Source of the DNA: Kitasatospora sp. MMS16-BH015
GTDB lineage: Bacteria; Actinomycetota; Actinomycetes; Streptomycetales; Streptomycetaceae
Direction: 5' to 3'
Assembly (NCBI RefSeq): GCF_002943525.1
Contig: NZ_CP025394.1
Location: 6,277,001-6,341,000 of the forward strand
Length of the DNA: 64,000 nt
Below the pieces are notes generated by a model. It did no database searches. It saw only the letters and a list, made by a program, of their open reading frames with translations, and was not told the origin of the DNA. Both the position numbers and the translations under genes were made by a program. Every line of letters starts with the position of its first letter. The first letter of the stretch is position 1. Below, piece by piece: positions 15,571-23,710 of the stretch.

Positions 15571-18141
15571 TCAACGCCCCGAGTCGGCAACCTGAGCTCG
15601 GAGAGCCCGCTCGATGCCCGCGCGGGCCTCGATGACCATGCGGCGCAGGGCCGGGGCCGGGTCGGCGGTGGTGAGCCAGGCGTCGGTGGCGTCCAGGGTG
15701 GACTGGCTGACGTGGTAGCTCGGGTAGAGGCCGACGATGATCTGCTGGGAGATCTCGTGGCTCCGGGTCTCCCAGATGCCCTTGACCGCCGCGAAGTACT
15801 TCTCGACGTAGGGGGCCGTCAGCTCGCGGTGCTCGGGCTGGTTGAAGCCGCCGATCACCGCGTCCTGGACGTAGTTGGTGAGCTCGTCGCGCTCGATGAC
15901 CGAGGCCCAGGCCGCGGCCTTGGCCTCGGCGGTGGGGAGCGCCGCCAGGCAGCTGGCGGCGTGCTCCTGGCCGGCGGCGGTCTGGTCGCGCGCCAGCTCG
16001 GCGTCCACCTCGGCCTGCCCGGCCTTGCCGGTGGCGACCAGGCGGGAGAGCAGGGTCCAGCGCAGGTCGGTGTCCACGGCCAGGCCGGCCAGCTCCACCG
16101 AACCGTCGAGCAGGCCGGCCAGCAGGGCCAGCTGGTCCTCGGTGCGGGCGACGGCCGTGAAGGTGCGGGCCCAGGCCAGCTGGTGGTCGGAGCCGGGGGC
16201 GGCGGAGCGCAGGTGCTGCTCGGCGGCCTCGGCCCAGATGCCCAGGCCCTGCTCGCGCCAGGCCGGGTCGGCGTAGAGCTCCAGGGCGAGCTTGGCCTGG
16301 CGCTGCACGGTCTGCACCACGCCGATGTCGCTCTCGCGGCCGAGGTTGGCCACGGCCAGGGCCAGGTACTCGCGGGTGGCCAGCTCGCCGTCGCGGGTCA
16401 TGTCCCAGGCGGAGGCCCAGCAGAGGGCCCGCGGGAGCGAGTCGGCGAAGGCGCCGAGGTGCTCGGTGAGCACGGCCAGCGAGGCCGGGTCCAGCCGGAC
16501 CTTGGCGTAGGAGAGGTCGTCGTCGTTGAGCAGCAGCAGGGCCGGGCGGGCCTTGCCGGCCAGCTGCGGGACCTCGGTGCGCGGGCCGTCGATGTCCAGC
16601 TCGACCCGCTCGGTGCGCACCAGGGCGCCGTCGACCAGGTCGTAGCAGCCGATCGCGATCCGGTGCGGGCGCAGCACGGCCTCGCCCTTGGCGCCGGCGG
16701 GCAGGGCCGGGGCCTCCTGGAGCACGGCGACCGAGGCGAGGGTACCGTCGGCGGCGAGCTCGAGCTCCGGGCGCAGCACGTTGATGCCGGCCGTCTCCAG
16801 CCAGGCCTTCGACCAGGTCTTGAGGTCGCGGCCGCTGGCCTCCTCAAGGGCGCCGAGCAGGTCGCTCAGGCGGGTGTTGCCCCAGGCGTGGCGCTTGAAG
16901 TAGGCGCGCACGCCCTCGAAGAAGGCGTCCTGGCCGACGTAGGCCACCAGCTGCTTGAGCACCGAGGCGCCCTTGGCGTAGGTGATGCCGTCGAAGTTGA
17001 CCTGGACGTCCTCCAGGTCGTTGATCTCGGCCATGATCGGGTGGGTCGAGGGCAGCTGGTCCTGCCGGTAGGCCCAGGTCTTCATCTGGTTGGCGAAGGT
17101 GGTCCAGGAGCCGCGCCAGGCGGAGCCCTCGGCCTCGGCCTGGCAGACCGTCTCGGCGAAGGTCGCGAAGGACTCGTTCAGCCAGAGGTCGTTCCACCAC
17201 TCCATGGTCACCAGGTCGCCGAACCACATGTGGGCGAGCTCGTGCAGGATCGTGGCGGCCCGGGCCTCGTACGAGGCGTCGGTGACCTTGGAGCGGAAGA
17301 CGTACTGGTCCCGGAGGGTGACCACGCCCGCGTTCTCCATCGCGCCGGCGTTGAACTCCGGCACGAAGAGCTGGTCGTACTTGGGGAAGGGGTAAGCGTA
17401 GTCGAACTTCTCCTGGAAGTAGTCGAAGCCGAGCTTGGTGACCGAGAAGATCGCCTCGGCGTCCAGGTACTCCTTGAGCGAGGGGCGGCAGTACACGCCC
17501 AGCGGCACGCGCTGCGCGCCGTTCTCGTACGCGTCGAAGACGCCCACGTACGGGCCCGCGACGATCGCGGTGATGTAGGTGGACATCCGCTTGGTCGGCT
17601 CGAAGCTCCAGACCTGGGTGTCGCCCTCGCCCACCGGAGTGGGGGTGGGGGAGTTGGAGACCACGACCCAGCCGGTGGGGGCCGTCACGGTGAAGGTGAA
17701 GGCGGCCTTGAGGTCGGGCTGCTCGAAGTTGGCGAAGACGCGGCGGGCGTCCGGCACCTCGAACTGGGTGTAGAGGTAGGTCTCGCCGTCGACCGGGTCG
17801 ACGAAGCGGTGCAGGCCCTCGCCGGTGTTGGTGTAGGCGCAGTCGGCCACCACGCGCAGCACGTTCTCGGCCAGCAGGCCGGGCAGCGCGATGCGGCTGT
17901 CCTGGAAGTTGTCCAGCGGCAGCTGCTCGCCGTTGAGCTCGATCTCGGTGACCCCGGGGGCGACGAGGTCGATGAAGGTGGCGGCGCCCGGCGTGGTGGC
18001 GGTGAAGCGGACCTCGGTGGTGGACCGGAAGGTCCCGCCCTCCCGGGCACCGCTCAGGTCGAGCGTGATGTCGTACGCGTCCACGTGCAGGAGCTCGGCC
18101 CGGGTGCGGGCCTCCTCACGGGTCAAGTTGGTGCCAGGCAC
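15571..18141 (-). CDS. pepN: Aminopeptidase N (M1 family zinc metallopeptidase)
   Basis: This 856-residue cytoplasmic enzyme removes N-terminal residues from peptides. The exopeptidase motif GAMENAGVVTLRD is at ~residue 267. The zinc site HELAHMWFGDLVTMEWW with WLNESFATF gives HExxH-(18)-E at ~299. The C-terminal part (TAGINVLRPELEL and the ERAP1_C-like helical repeat) is complete. GTG 18141 is chosen because AAGGAG lies eight bases upstream and MPGTNLTREEARTRAELL is a typical actinobacterial PepN start. Open frame further upstream is not likely coding. The gene is monocistronic and divergent from the ROK regulator. Confidence 0.95.
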   Translation of the reverse strand: MPGTNLTREEARTRAELLHVDAYDITLDLSGAREGGTFRSTTEVRFTATTPGAATFIDLVAPGVTEIELNGEQLPLDNFQDSRIALPGLLAENVLRVVADCAYTNTGEGLHRFVDPVDGETYLYTQFEVPDARRVFANFEQPDLKAAFTFTVTAPTGWVVVSNSPTPTPVGEGDTQVWSFEPTKRMSTYITAIVAGPYVGVFDAYENGAQRVPLGVYCRPSLKEYLDAEAIFSVTKLGFDYFQEKFDYAYPFPKYDQLFVPEFNAGAMENAGVVTLRDQYVFRSKVTDASYEARAATILHELAHMWFGDLVTMEWWNDLWLNESFATFAETVCQAEAEGSAWRGSWTTFANQMKTWAYRQDQLPSTHPIMAEINDLEDVQVNFDGITYAKGASVLKQLVAYVGQDAFFEGVRAYFKRHAWGNTRLSDLLGALEEASGRDLKTWSKAWLETAGINVLRPELELAADGTLASVAVLQEAPALPAGAKGEAVLRPHRIAIGCYDLVDGALVRTERVELDIDGPRTEVPQLAGKARPALLLLNDDDLSYAKVRLDPASLAVLTEHLGAFADSLPRALCWASAWDMTRDGELATREYLALAVANLGRESDIGVVQTVQRQAKLALELYADPAWREQGLGIWAEAAEQHLRSAAPGSDHQLAWARTFTAVARTEDQLALLAGLLDGSVELAGLAVDTDLRWTLLSRLVATGKAGQAEVDAELARDQTAAGQEHAASCLAALPTAEAKAAAWASVIERDELTNYVQDAVIGGFNQPEHRELTAPYVEKYFAAVKGIWETRSHEISQQIIVGLYPSYHVSQSTLDATDAWLTTADPAPALRRMVIEARAGIERALRAQVADSGR

Positions 18142-18419
18142 TCGCAGGACTCCTTCGTCAAGGCAAGAGATGAGTCGAATCCTCCCATGTCGCAGCCGGG
18201 GGGAGCCGCGTGGTTTCGGTCGAGGGGGTCGAACAGAGCTCCGGCAGAGGTTTTGCAACGATCCGCGTTCGGCCTTGACGGGGGATCGGGCTGTGGGCGG
18301 ACCATAGGGTTCAGAAGTTGAAGCGTCCTGCTGCGGCTTCACACAGACTGTACTCAGACCTTGCACACATGGCCGCAATGGCGCGGCAGGGGCGCCCGAG
18401 CGCCCTGGGAGGGTGGAAC

Positions 18420-19622
18420 ATGTCGACGGACACACCGGGCTCGCAGTCCTCGCTGCACCGGGCGAACCTCGAGCGGGTGCTCCGGGCCGTGCGGATGGCG
18501 GGCTCGCTGACCCAGGCCGAGATCGCCCGCAGCACCGGCCTCTCCGCCGCGACGGTGTCCAACATCGTCCGGGAGCTGAAGGAGAGCGGCACCGTCGTCG
18601 TGGCCGACACCTCCTCGGGCGGGCGCCGGGCCCGCAGCGTCTCGCTGAGCGGGGACGCCGGGATCGTGGTCGGGGTCGACTTCGGCCACACCCACCTGCG
18701 GGTGGCGGTCGGCAACCTGGCGCACCGGGTGCTGGCCGAGGAGAGCGAGCCGATCGACGTGGACGTCTCGGCGCAGCAGGGCTTCGACCGGGCCGAGGCC
18801 CTGGTGGCCCGGCTGCTCCAGGAGGCCGGCTTCCGGCCGGACAAGGTGATCGGGGTGGGCCTGGGCGTGCCCGGCCCGATCGACCAGGAGACCGGCGCGC
18901 TCGGCTCCACCGCGATCCTGCCCGGCTGGACCGGCATCGCGCCGGGCCGGGAGCTCTCTCAGCGCCTGGGCATGCCGGTGTACGTGGACAACGACGCCAA
19001 CCTGGGCGCGCTCGGCGAGCTGGTCTGGGGCGCGGGGCGCGGGCTGACCGACCTGGCGTACATCAAGGTGGCCAGCGGCGTGGGCTCCGGCCTGGTGATC
19101 AACGGGCAGATCTACCGCGGCCCGGGCGGCACGGCGGGCGAGATCGGGCACCTGACCCTGGACGAGTCGGGGCCGATCTGCCGGTGCGGCAACAGGGGTT
19201 GTCTGGAGACCTTCGTCGGGTCCCGCTACTTGCTCAACCTCTTGAACGCCAACCACCCGGGCGAGCTGACCCTGACCCGGGTCGTGCAGCTGGCCCAGCA
19301 GGGCGACCTCGGCTGCCGCCGGGTGATCGCCGACGCCGGGCGGCAGATCGGGACGGGCGTCGCCACGCTCTGCAACCTGCTCAACCCGCGTCGGGTGATC
19401 CTCGGCGGCGACCTCGCCGAGGCCGGTGAGCTGGTGCTTTCCCCGATCCGGGACTCCGTGGCGCGGTACGCGATCCCCTCGGCGGCCCGTCAGCTCTCGG
19501 TGGTGCCGGGCACGCTGGGTGGCCGGGCGGAGGTGCTCGGGGCGCTCGCGCTGGTGATGAGCGAAATGGGCGAATCGGGCGTAATCCGGCAGCCCGGAGC
19601 GGCCGTCGTGGCGGTCGGCTGA
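18420..19622 (+). CDS. ROK family transcriptional regulator (Rok7B7-like)
   Basis: This 400-residue regulator joins a winged helix-turn-helix (RMAGSLTQAEIARSTGLSAATVSNIVRELKESG, ~residues 20-55) to a ROK sugar-kinase-like domain. The latter has VGVDFGHTHLRVAVG, GVGLGVPGPID, YVDNDANLGALGELVWGAG and the ROK zinc motif CRCGNRGCLETF. ATG 18420 follows GGGAGGG. It lies directly upstream of, and in the same direction as, a xylose-type ABC operon, the same arrangement as S. coelicolor rok7B7 next to xylFGH (from memory). It likely controls that transporter in response to a sugar ligand and may affect carbon catabolite control. Confidence 0.88.
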   Translation: MSTDTPGSQSSLHRANLERVLRAVRMAGSLTQAEIARSTGLSAATVSNIVRELKESGTVVVADTSSGGRRARSVSLSGDAGIVVGVDFGHTHLRVAVGNLAHRVLAEESEPIDVDVSAQQGFDRAEALVARLLQEAGFRPDKVIGVGLGVPGPIDQETGALGSTAILPGWTGIAPGRELSQRLGMPVYVDNDANLGALGELVWGAGRGLTDLAYIKVASGVGSGLVINGQIYRGPGGTAGEIGHLTLDESGPICRCGNRGCLETFVGSRYLLNLLNANHPGELTLTRVVQLAQQGDLGCRRVIADAGRQIGTGVATLCNLLNPRRVILGGDLAEAGELVLSPIRDSVARYAIPSAARQLSVVPGTLGGRAEVLGALALVMSEMGESGVIRQPGAAVVAVG

Positions 19623-19711
19623 GGGTGTGCGCGGGGTGTGGCCGAGTCGTTCCGGTCTCGGTCATACCTTCAGGAAGATAACGAAAAGGTTCGGATCTCC
19701 GGGAGGTCGGT

Positions 19712-19724
19712 TTTACTTATTGAC
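19712..19724 (+). promoter_or_regulatory. Possible ROK-regulator operator upstream of xylF
   Basis: TTTACTTATTGAC stands out as AT-rich in the 179-base gap before the sugar-binding protein gene. It fits, with one mismatch, the degenerate Rok7B7 consensus as I remember it (TTKAMKHSTTSAV). The consensus is recalled, not looked up. It overlaps TTGACG (19720-19725), which could be a -35 box. Confidence 0.4.
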
Positions 19725-19760
19725 GACAAGCGAGGCGGGCAGGTTGACTCCCTTCCACCT

Positions 19761-19778
19761 CGCCGCAACGTTGCGGCG
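19761..19778. promoter_or_regulatory. Perfect 18-bp palindrome upstream of xylF
   Basis: CGCCGCAACGTTGCGGCG is a perfect palindrome 23 bases before the xylF start. It could be a DNA-binding operator. In mRNA it has no loop, so a protein site is more likely than a hairpin. Confidence 0.45.
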
Positions 19779-19801
19779 CCGTCAGGGAGGCACCACCCAC
19801 C

Positions 19802-20905
19802 ATGAACGCAATGATGCGTCGCGCTGTGATCGGCACCGCCGCGGTCTCGATGGCTCTGACCATGGCCGCCTGTGGCAAGGCCGGCGGTGACAAGAACTCC
19901 GCTTCCTCCGCCCCGTCCGCCGCCGGTGGCAGCAAGTCCGTCGGCCTCCTGCTCCCGGAGAACGCCACCACCCGGTACGAGCAGCTGGACAAGCCGCTGA
20001 TCGAGGCCCAGGTCAAGTCGGCCTGTGCCGACTGCACCGTCGACTACGCGAACGCCGCGGGCAGCGCCGCGACCCAGGCGCAGCAGGTCTCCACGATGAT
20101 CACCAAGGGCGTCAAGGTCCTGATCCTGGACGCCGTGGACTCCGCCGCCATCAAGTCCTCGATCCAGGCCGCCGTGGACAAGGGCATCAAGGTCATCGCG
20201 TACGACCGCCTGGCCCAGGGCCCGGTCTCCGCGTACGTCTCCTACGACAACGAGAAGGTGGGCGAGCTGCAGGGCCAGGCCCTGCTGGACGCCATGGGCG
20301 CCAAGGCCACCCCGACCGCCAACGTCGTGATGATCAACGGTGACGACGCCGACCCGAACGCCGCGATGTTCAAGGCCGGCGCGCACAAGGTCCTGGACGG
20401 CAAGGTCAAGATCGCTTACGAGCAGTCCGGCCTCTGGAAGGACACCGTCGCCAACCAGAAGGTGACCGCCGCCGTCGCCCAGCTCGGTGCCGCCAACATC
20501 GCGGGCGTCTACTCCGCCAACGACGGCATGGCCGGCGGTGTGGCCACCGCCCTCAAGGGCGCGGGCGTCTCCGTCCCGGTCACCGGCCAGGACGCCGAGC
20601 TCGCGGGTCTGCAGCGGATCCTCGCCGGCACCCAGACCTCCACGGTCTACAAGGCCCCCAAGCCCGAGGCCGAGGCCGCCGCCAAGCTCGCCGTCGACCT
20701 GCTGAACGGCAAGGCCGTCACCGACACCGCCACCGCCAGCTCCACCAGCGGCTCCGGCGACAAGGTCCCGTCCCTGCTGCTGACCCCGGTCTCGGTGACC
20801 AAGGCCAACCTGGCCACCACCGTCATCGCGGACAAGCTCTACCCGACGGACAAGATCTGCTCCGCCGACTTCGCGGCCGCCTGCGCCGCCGCCGGCATCA
20901 AGTAA
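19802..20905 (+). CDS. xylF: Xylose/ribose-type ABC transporter substrate-binding lipoprotein
   Basis: This 367-residue extracellular sugar-binding lipoprotein has a signal peptide with lipobox LTMAAC (Cys ~24) and a Ser/Gly linker. A periplasmic-binding-protein type I (Peripla_BP_4) fold follows: SVGLLLPENATTRYEQLDKPLIEAQ, GVKVLILDAVDSAAI, GIKVIAYDRLAQGPVSAYVSYDN, VVMINGDDADPNA, VYSANDGMAGGVATALKGAG. YDRL and the binding-pocket pattern match XylF-like proteins. It precedes the ATPase and permease genes of the same system, with a stable hairpin in the gap. A second ATG at 19811 is possible as the start. Expected sugar: xylose. Confidence 0.88.
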   Translation: MNAMMRRAVIGTAAVSMALTMAACGKAGGDKNSASSAPSAAGGSKSVGLLLPENATTRYEQLDKPLIEAQVKSACADCTVDYANAAGSAATQAQQVSTMITKGVKVLILDAVDSAAIKSSIQAAVDKGIKVIAYDRLAQGPVSAYVSYDNEKVGELQGQALLDAMGAKATPTANVVMINGDDADPNAAMFKAGAHKVLDGKVKIAYEQSGLWKDTVANQKVTAAVAQLGAANIAGVYSANDGMAGGVATALKGAGVSVPVTGQDAELAGLQRILAGTQTSTVYKAPKPEAEAAAKLAVDLLNGKAVTDTATASSTSGSGDKVPSLLLTPVSVTKANLATTVIADKLYPTDKICSADFAAACAAAGIK

Positions 20906-20920
20906 GCAGCGACACCGCAC

Positions 20921-20951
20921 CGGGCGGGGGCTCCACAGCGGCCCCCGCCCG
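20921..20951 (+). terminator. Intercistronic hairpin between xylF and xylG
   Basis: CGGGCGGGGGC (20921-20931) pairs perfectly with GCCCCCGCCCG (20941-20951) around nine bases. It has no U-tract. Placed between the binding-protein gene and the transporter genes, it could protect the 3' end of a xylF-only transcript or partly terminate, giving excess binding protein. Confidence 0.65.
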
Positions 20952-21057
20952 CCTCGCCGTCCCACCCGACGGCCCCGAATACATGTCATCGACCGCGCCG
21001 CCGGGGCGGCGCGGCGGCCACCCTCGGCACGGGGTGGAGCAGGAGGAGTTGGTTCAC

Positions 21058-21840
21058 GTGACAAGCGCACCCGTCCTGGCGCTGCGCGGCGTCTCCAAGC
21101 GGTTCGGCGCCGTGCAGGCGCTGACCGAGGTCGACCTGGAGGTGCACGCCGGAGAGGTGGTCGCCCTGGTCGGCGACAACGGCGCCGGCAAGTCGACGCT
21201 GGTCAAGACCATCGCGGGTGTCCACCCGATCGACGAGGGCACCATCGAGTGGGAGGGCAAGCCGGTCTCGATCAACCGGCCGCACGACGCCGCCGCCCTC
21301 GGCGTGGCCACCGTCTACCAGGACCTCGCGCTCTGCGACAACCTCGACGTGGTCGGCAACCTCTACCTCGGCCGCGAGCTCAAGCGCTTCGGCGTGCTGG
21401 ACGAGGTGACGATGGAGCAGAAGGCCCGCGAGCTGCTCTCCACCCTCTCCATCCGCATCCCCAGCGTCCGCATCCCGATCGCCGGCCTCTCCGGCGGCCA
21501 GCGCCAGGTGGTCGCGATCGCCCGCGCGCTGATCGGCGAGCCGAAGATCGTCATCCTGGACGAGCCCACCGCGGCGCTGGGCGTCGAGCAGACCGCCCAG
21601 GTGCTCGACCTGGTCGAGCGGCTGCGCGAGCGCGGCCTCGGCGTCATCCTGATCAGCCACAACATGGCCGACGTGCGCGCCGTCGCGGACACCGTCGCCG
21701 TGCTGCGCCTGGGCAAGAACAACGGCTCCTTCCCGGTCGCCGAGACCACCCACGAGACGATCATCGCCGCGATCACGGGCGCCACGGACAACGCCGTGAC
21801 CCGTCGTCAGGCGCGCACCGCTGCGGAGGCGGCCAAGTGA
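21058..21840 (+). CDS. xylG: Sugar ABC transporter ATP-binding protein (XylG-like, single domain)
   Basis: This 260-residue ATPase powers import. Walker A is GDNGAGKSTLVK (~41-52), Q-loop VYQDLALCDN, signature LSGGQRQVVAIARAL (~145), Walker B VILDEPTAALG (~168) and switch His in LISHNMADV. Unlike E. coli XylG/RbsA it has one nucleotide-binding domain rather than two, so a homodimer is expected. GTG 21058 is chosen because AGGAGGAG lies upstream and MTSAPVLALRGVSKRFG fits ABC starts. It overlaps the permease gene by four bases. Confidence 0.9.
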   Translation: MTSAPVLALRGVSKRFGAVQALTEVDLEVHAGEVVALVGDNGAGKSTLVKTIAGVHPIDEGTIEWEGKPVSINRPHDAAALGVATVYQDLALCDNLDVVGNLYLGRELKRFGVLDEVTMEQKARELLSTLSIRIPSVRIPIAGLSGGQRQVVAIARALIGEPKIVILDEPTAALGVEQTAQVLDLVERLRERGLGVILISHNMADVRAVADTVAVLRLGKNNGSFPVAETTHETIIAAITGATDNAVTRRQARTAAEAAK

Positions 21841-23096
21841 GCACCGAGACCACTCCCACCACCCCGCCGGCCGTCGACCCCCGGCTGCTCGTCCGCGAGG
21901 AGGGCTTCAAGGGCTACCTCACCGAGTTCAAGCGCAAGGTGCGCGGCGGCGAGCTCGGCACCCTGCCGGTCGTGATCGGCCTGGCCGTGATCTGGGCGGT
22001 CTTCCAGATCCAGGACAGCCACTTCCTCACCGCCACCAACCTGTCCAACATCGCGTACTTCATGTCGGGCACCGGCATGCTGGCGATCGGCCTGGTCTTC
22101 GTGCTGCTGCTCGGCGAGATCGACCTCGCGGTCGCCTCCGTCGGCGGCCTGGCCGCCTCGGTCTTCGCGGTGCTCTCGGTCAACCAGGGCGTCAACCCGC
22201 TGCTGGCCGTGCTGCTGGCGGTGCTCACGGGCGTGGCCACCGGTGCGCTGCACGGCTGGTTCTTCGCCAAGATCGGCGTGCCGGCCTTCGTGGTCACCCT
22301 GGCGGGCAACCTGTTCTGGAACGGCCTGATGCTCCAGCTGCTCGGCAAGACCGGCAGCGTCACCATCAAGGACGAGGGCTTCCTGCACCTGCTCGGCCAG
22401 CGCGCCTTCTTCCTGGACTCGGACATCTCCGGCGCCTACATCCTGGCCGTGCTCGCGGTGGCCGCGATGCTCGGCGGCTCGCTCCTGGAGCAGGCCCGCC
22501 GCCGCAAGGCCGGCGTGCCGTACCGCCCGACCAGCGAGATCGTGGTGCGCTCGGCCGCCCTGGCGATCGTCTCCTTCGGCGCCGCCTTCATGTTCAACCA
22601 GGCGTACGGCGTGCCGGTGGCCGTGGTGCTCTTCCTCGCCGCGCTGGTGATCTCCGACTTCGTGCTGCGCCGCACCACCTACGGCCGCCAGGTCTTCGCG
22701 GTCGGCGGCGGCATCGAGGCGGCCCGCCGCTCCGGCATCAACGTCGCGTTCGTCCGGATCTCGGTCTACGCGATCTCCGGCGGCTTCGCGGCCCTGGGCG
22801 GCCTCTTCTTCGCGGCCCAGACCTACACCTCCAACCTCGGCGGCATCGGCAGCGCGAACCTGCTCATGATGGCCATCGCCACCGCCGTCATCGGCGGCAC
22901 CAGCCTCTTCGGCGGTCGCGGCTCGGTCTGGTCGGCCCTGCTCGGTGGCCTGGTCATCCAGTCCATCCAGACCGGTCTCGACCTGCTGAGCATGAACACC
23001 TCGGTGCAGTACATGATCACCGGTGCGGTGCTGCTGGCCGCCGTCGTGATCGACTCGCTCTCCCGCAAGACCCAGAAGGCCGCCGGCCGCGGCTGA
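21837..23096 (+). CDS. xylH: Sugar ABC transporter permease (XylH-like)
   Basis: This 419-residue inner-membrane channel of the BPD_transp_2 family has about ten hydrophobic helices. Hallmarks: NLSNIAYFMSGTGMLAIGLVFVLLLGEIDLAVASVGGLAA (~60-100), GWFFAKIGVPAFVVTLAGNLFWNG, the cytoplasmic coupling loop RRTTYGRQVFAVGGGIEAARRSGIN (~278), and GGTSLFGGRGSVWSALLGG. GTG 21837 overlaps the ATPase stop codon (GTGA). It ends the operon and is followed by a strong hairpin. Confidence 0.92.
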   Translation: MSTETTPTTPPAVDPRLLVREEGFKGYLTEFKRKVRGGELGTLPVVIGLAVIWAVFQIQDSHFLTATNLSNIAYFMSGTGMLAIGLVFVLLLGEIDLAVASVGGLAASVFAVLSVNQGVNPLLAVLLAVLTGVATGALHGWFFAKIGVPAFVVTLAGNLFWNGLMLQLLGKTGSVTIKDEGFLHLLGQRAFFLDSDISGAYILAVLAVAAMLGGSLLEQARRRKAGVPYRPTSEIVVRSAALAIVSFGAAFMFNQAYGVPVAVVLFLAALVISDFVLRRTTYGRQVFAVGGGIEAARRSGINVAFVRISVYAISGGFAALGGLFFAAQTYTSNLGGIGSANLLMMAIATAVIGGTSLFGGRGSVWSALLGGLVIQSIQTGLDLLSMNTSVQYMITGAVLLAAVVIDSLSRKTQKAAGRG

Positions 23097-23111
23097 CGGC
23101 TCCCGCTCCGC

Positions 23112-23149
23112 ACGGGCCCCCGGACGACCTGCGTCCGCCGGGGGCCCGT
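23112..23149. terminator. Terminator after the xylose-type operon
   Basis: ACGGGCCCCCGG (23112-23123) pairs perfectly with CCGGGGGCCCGT (23138-23149). It lies between convergent genes and probably serves both. Confidence 0.8.
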
Positions 23150-23156
23150 CGGCGTG

Positions 23157-23594
23157 TCAGGGGGCCGGGGAGTGCAGCGGGATCTTCTGCGCGTCGGCGA
23201 AGGCCGGCGGGGCCGAGCCCAGGTCGGAGACGGTGGTGACCACCACCGCGTCGGCCTCGGGCACCCAGGCGGTGGTCTTGGACTGCACGGTCACCTCCTG
23301 GGTATGTGGGGCGCCGTCGCAGAGCACCAGCACGGGGGAGACCCGGGTGGAGCCGAAGGCGACCGCCGAGGCGTCCTGCGGGTCGGTCTGCTCCACCGAG
23401 ACGTTGAGCGACTTCTCACCCGCCGGGGCGTCGCAGGCGTAGGTGACCGTCACCTTGACCTTGCTCGGGATCTTCGGGTCCAGGGTGGCAGTGCCGATCC
23501 CGATCACCGTGGCGGCCCAGGCCGGCCCGGCCGCCGCCAGGGCGCCCGCCGAGACCGCGAGCGCCGCCACGGCGGCCCTGACAGTGCGTTGCAT
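23157..23594 (-). CDS. Small secreted protein of unknown function
   Basis: This 145-residue exported protein starts at ATG 23594, preceded by GGAGGA at six bases; the in-frame GTG 23612 lacks a site. The signal peptide (TVRAAVAALAVSAGALAAAGPAWA) is cut at AWA, about residue 28. The mature part is beta-rich with two Cys (VTVTYACDAP, LVLCDGAP) that could form one disulfide, as in an Ig-like domain. It ends AQKIPLHSPAP. I do not recognise a specific family. Confidence 0.75.
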   Translation of the reverse strand: MQRTVRAAVAALAVSAGALAAAGPAWAATVIGIGTATLDPKIPSKVKVTVTYACDAPAGEKSLNVSVEQTDPQDASAVAFGSTRVSPVLVLCDGAPHTQEVTVQSKTTAWVPEADAVVVTTVSDLGSAPPAFADAQKIPLHSPAP

Positions 23595-23710
23595 CCTCAC
23601 TCCTCCGTTCACGTACCGCCCCCGGTCGAGTCTCCGGCCCGGCGGGCGGCCGCGCAGCCCGGGAGCCCGGCCGCTGGGCCTTCCGGCTCCCGGGGTGCGT
23701 GCGGGGAGCG

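Noticed and set aside
18275..18310. Promoter TTGACG ... TAGGGT upstream of the ROK gene
   Set aside because: The spacing is 24 bases, too long for a housekeeping sigma promoter.
15712..18321. 869-codon plus-strand frame opposite pepN
   Set aside because: Composition is Val/Gly/Leu/Asp/Arg shadow coding with no domain; pepN on the minus strand has all catalytic motifs.
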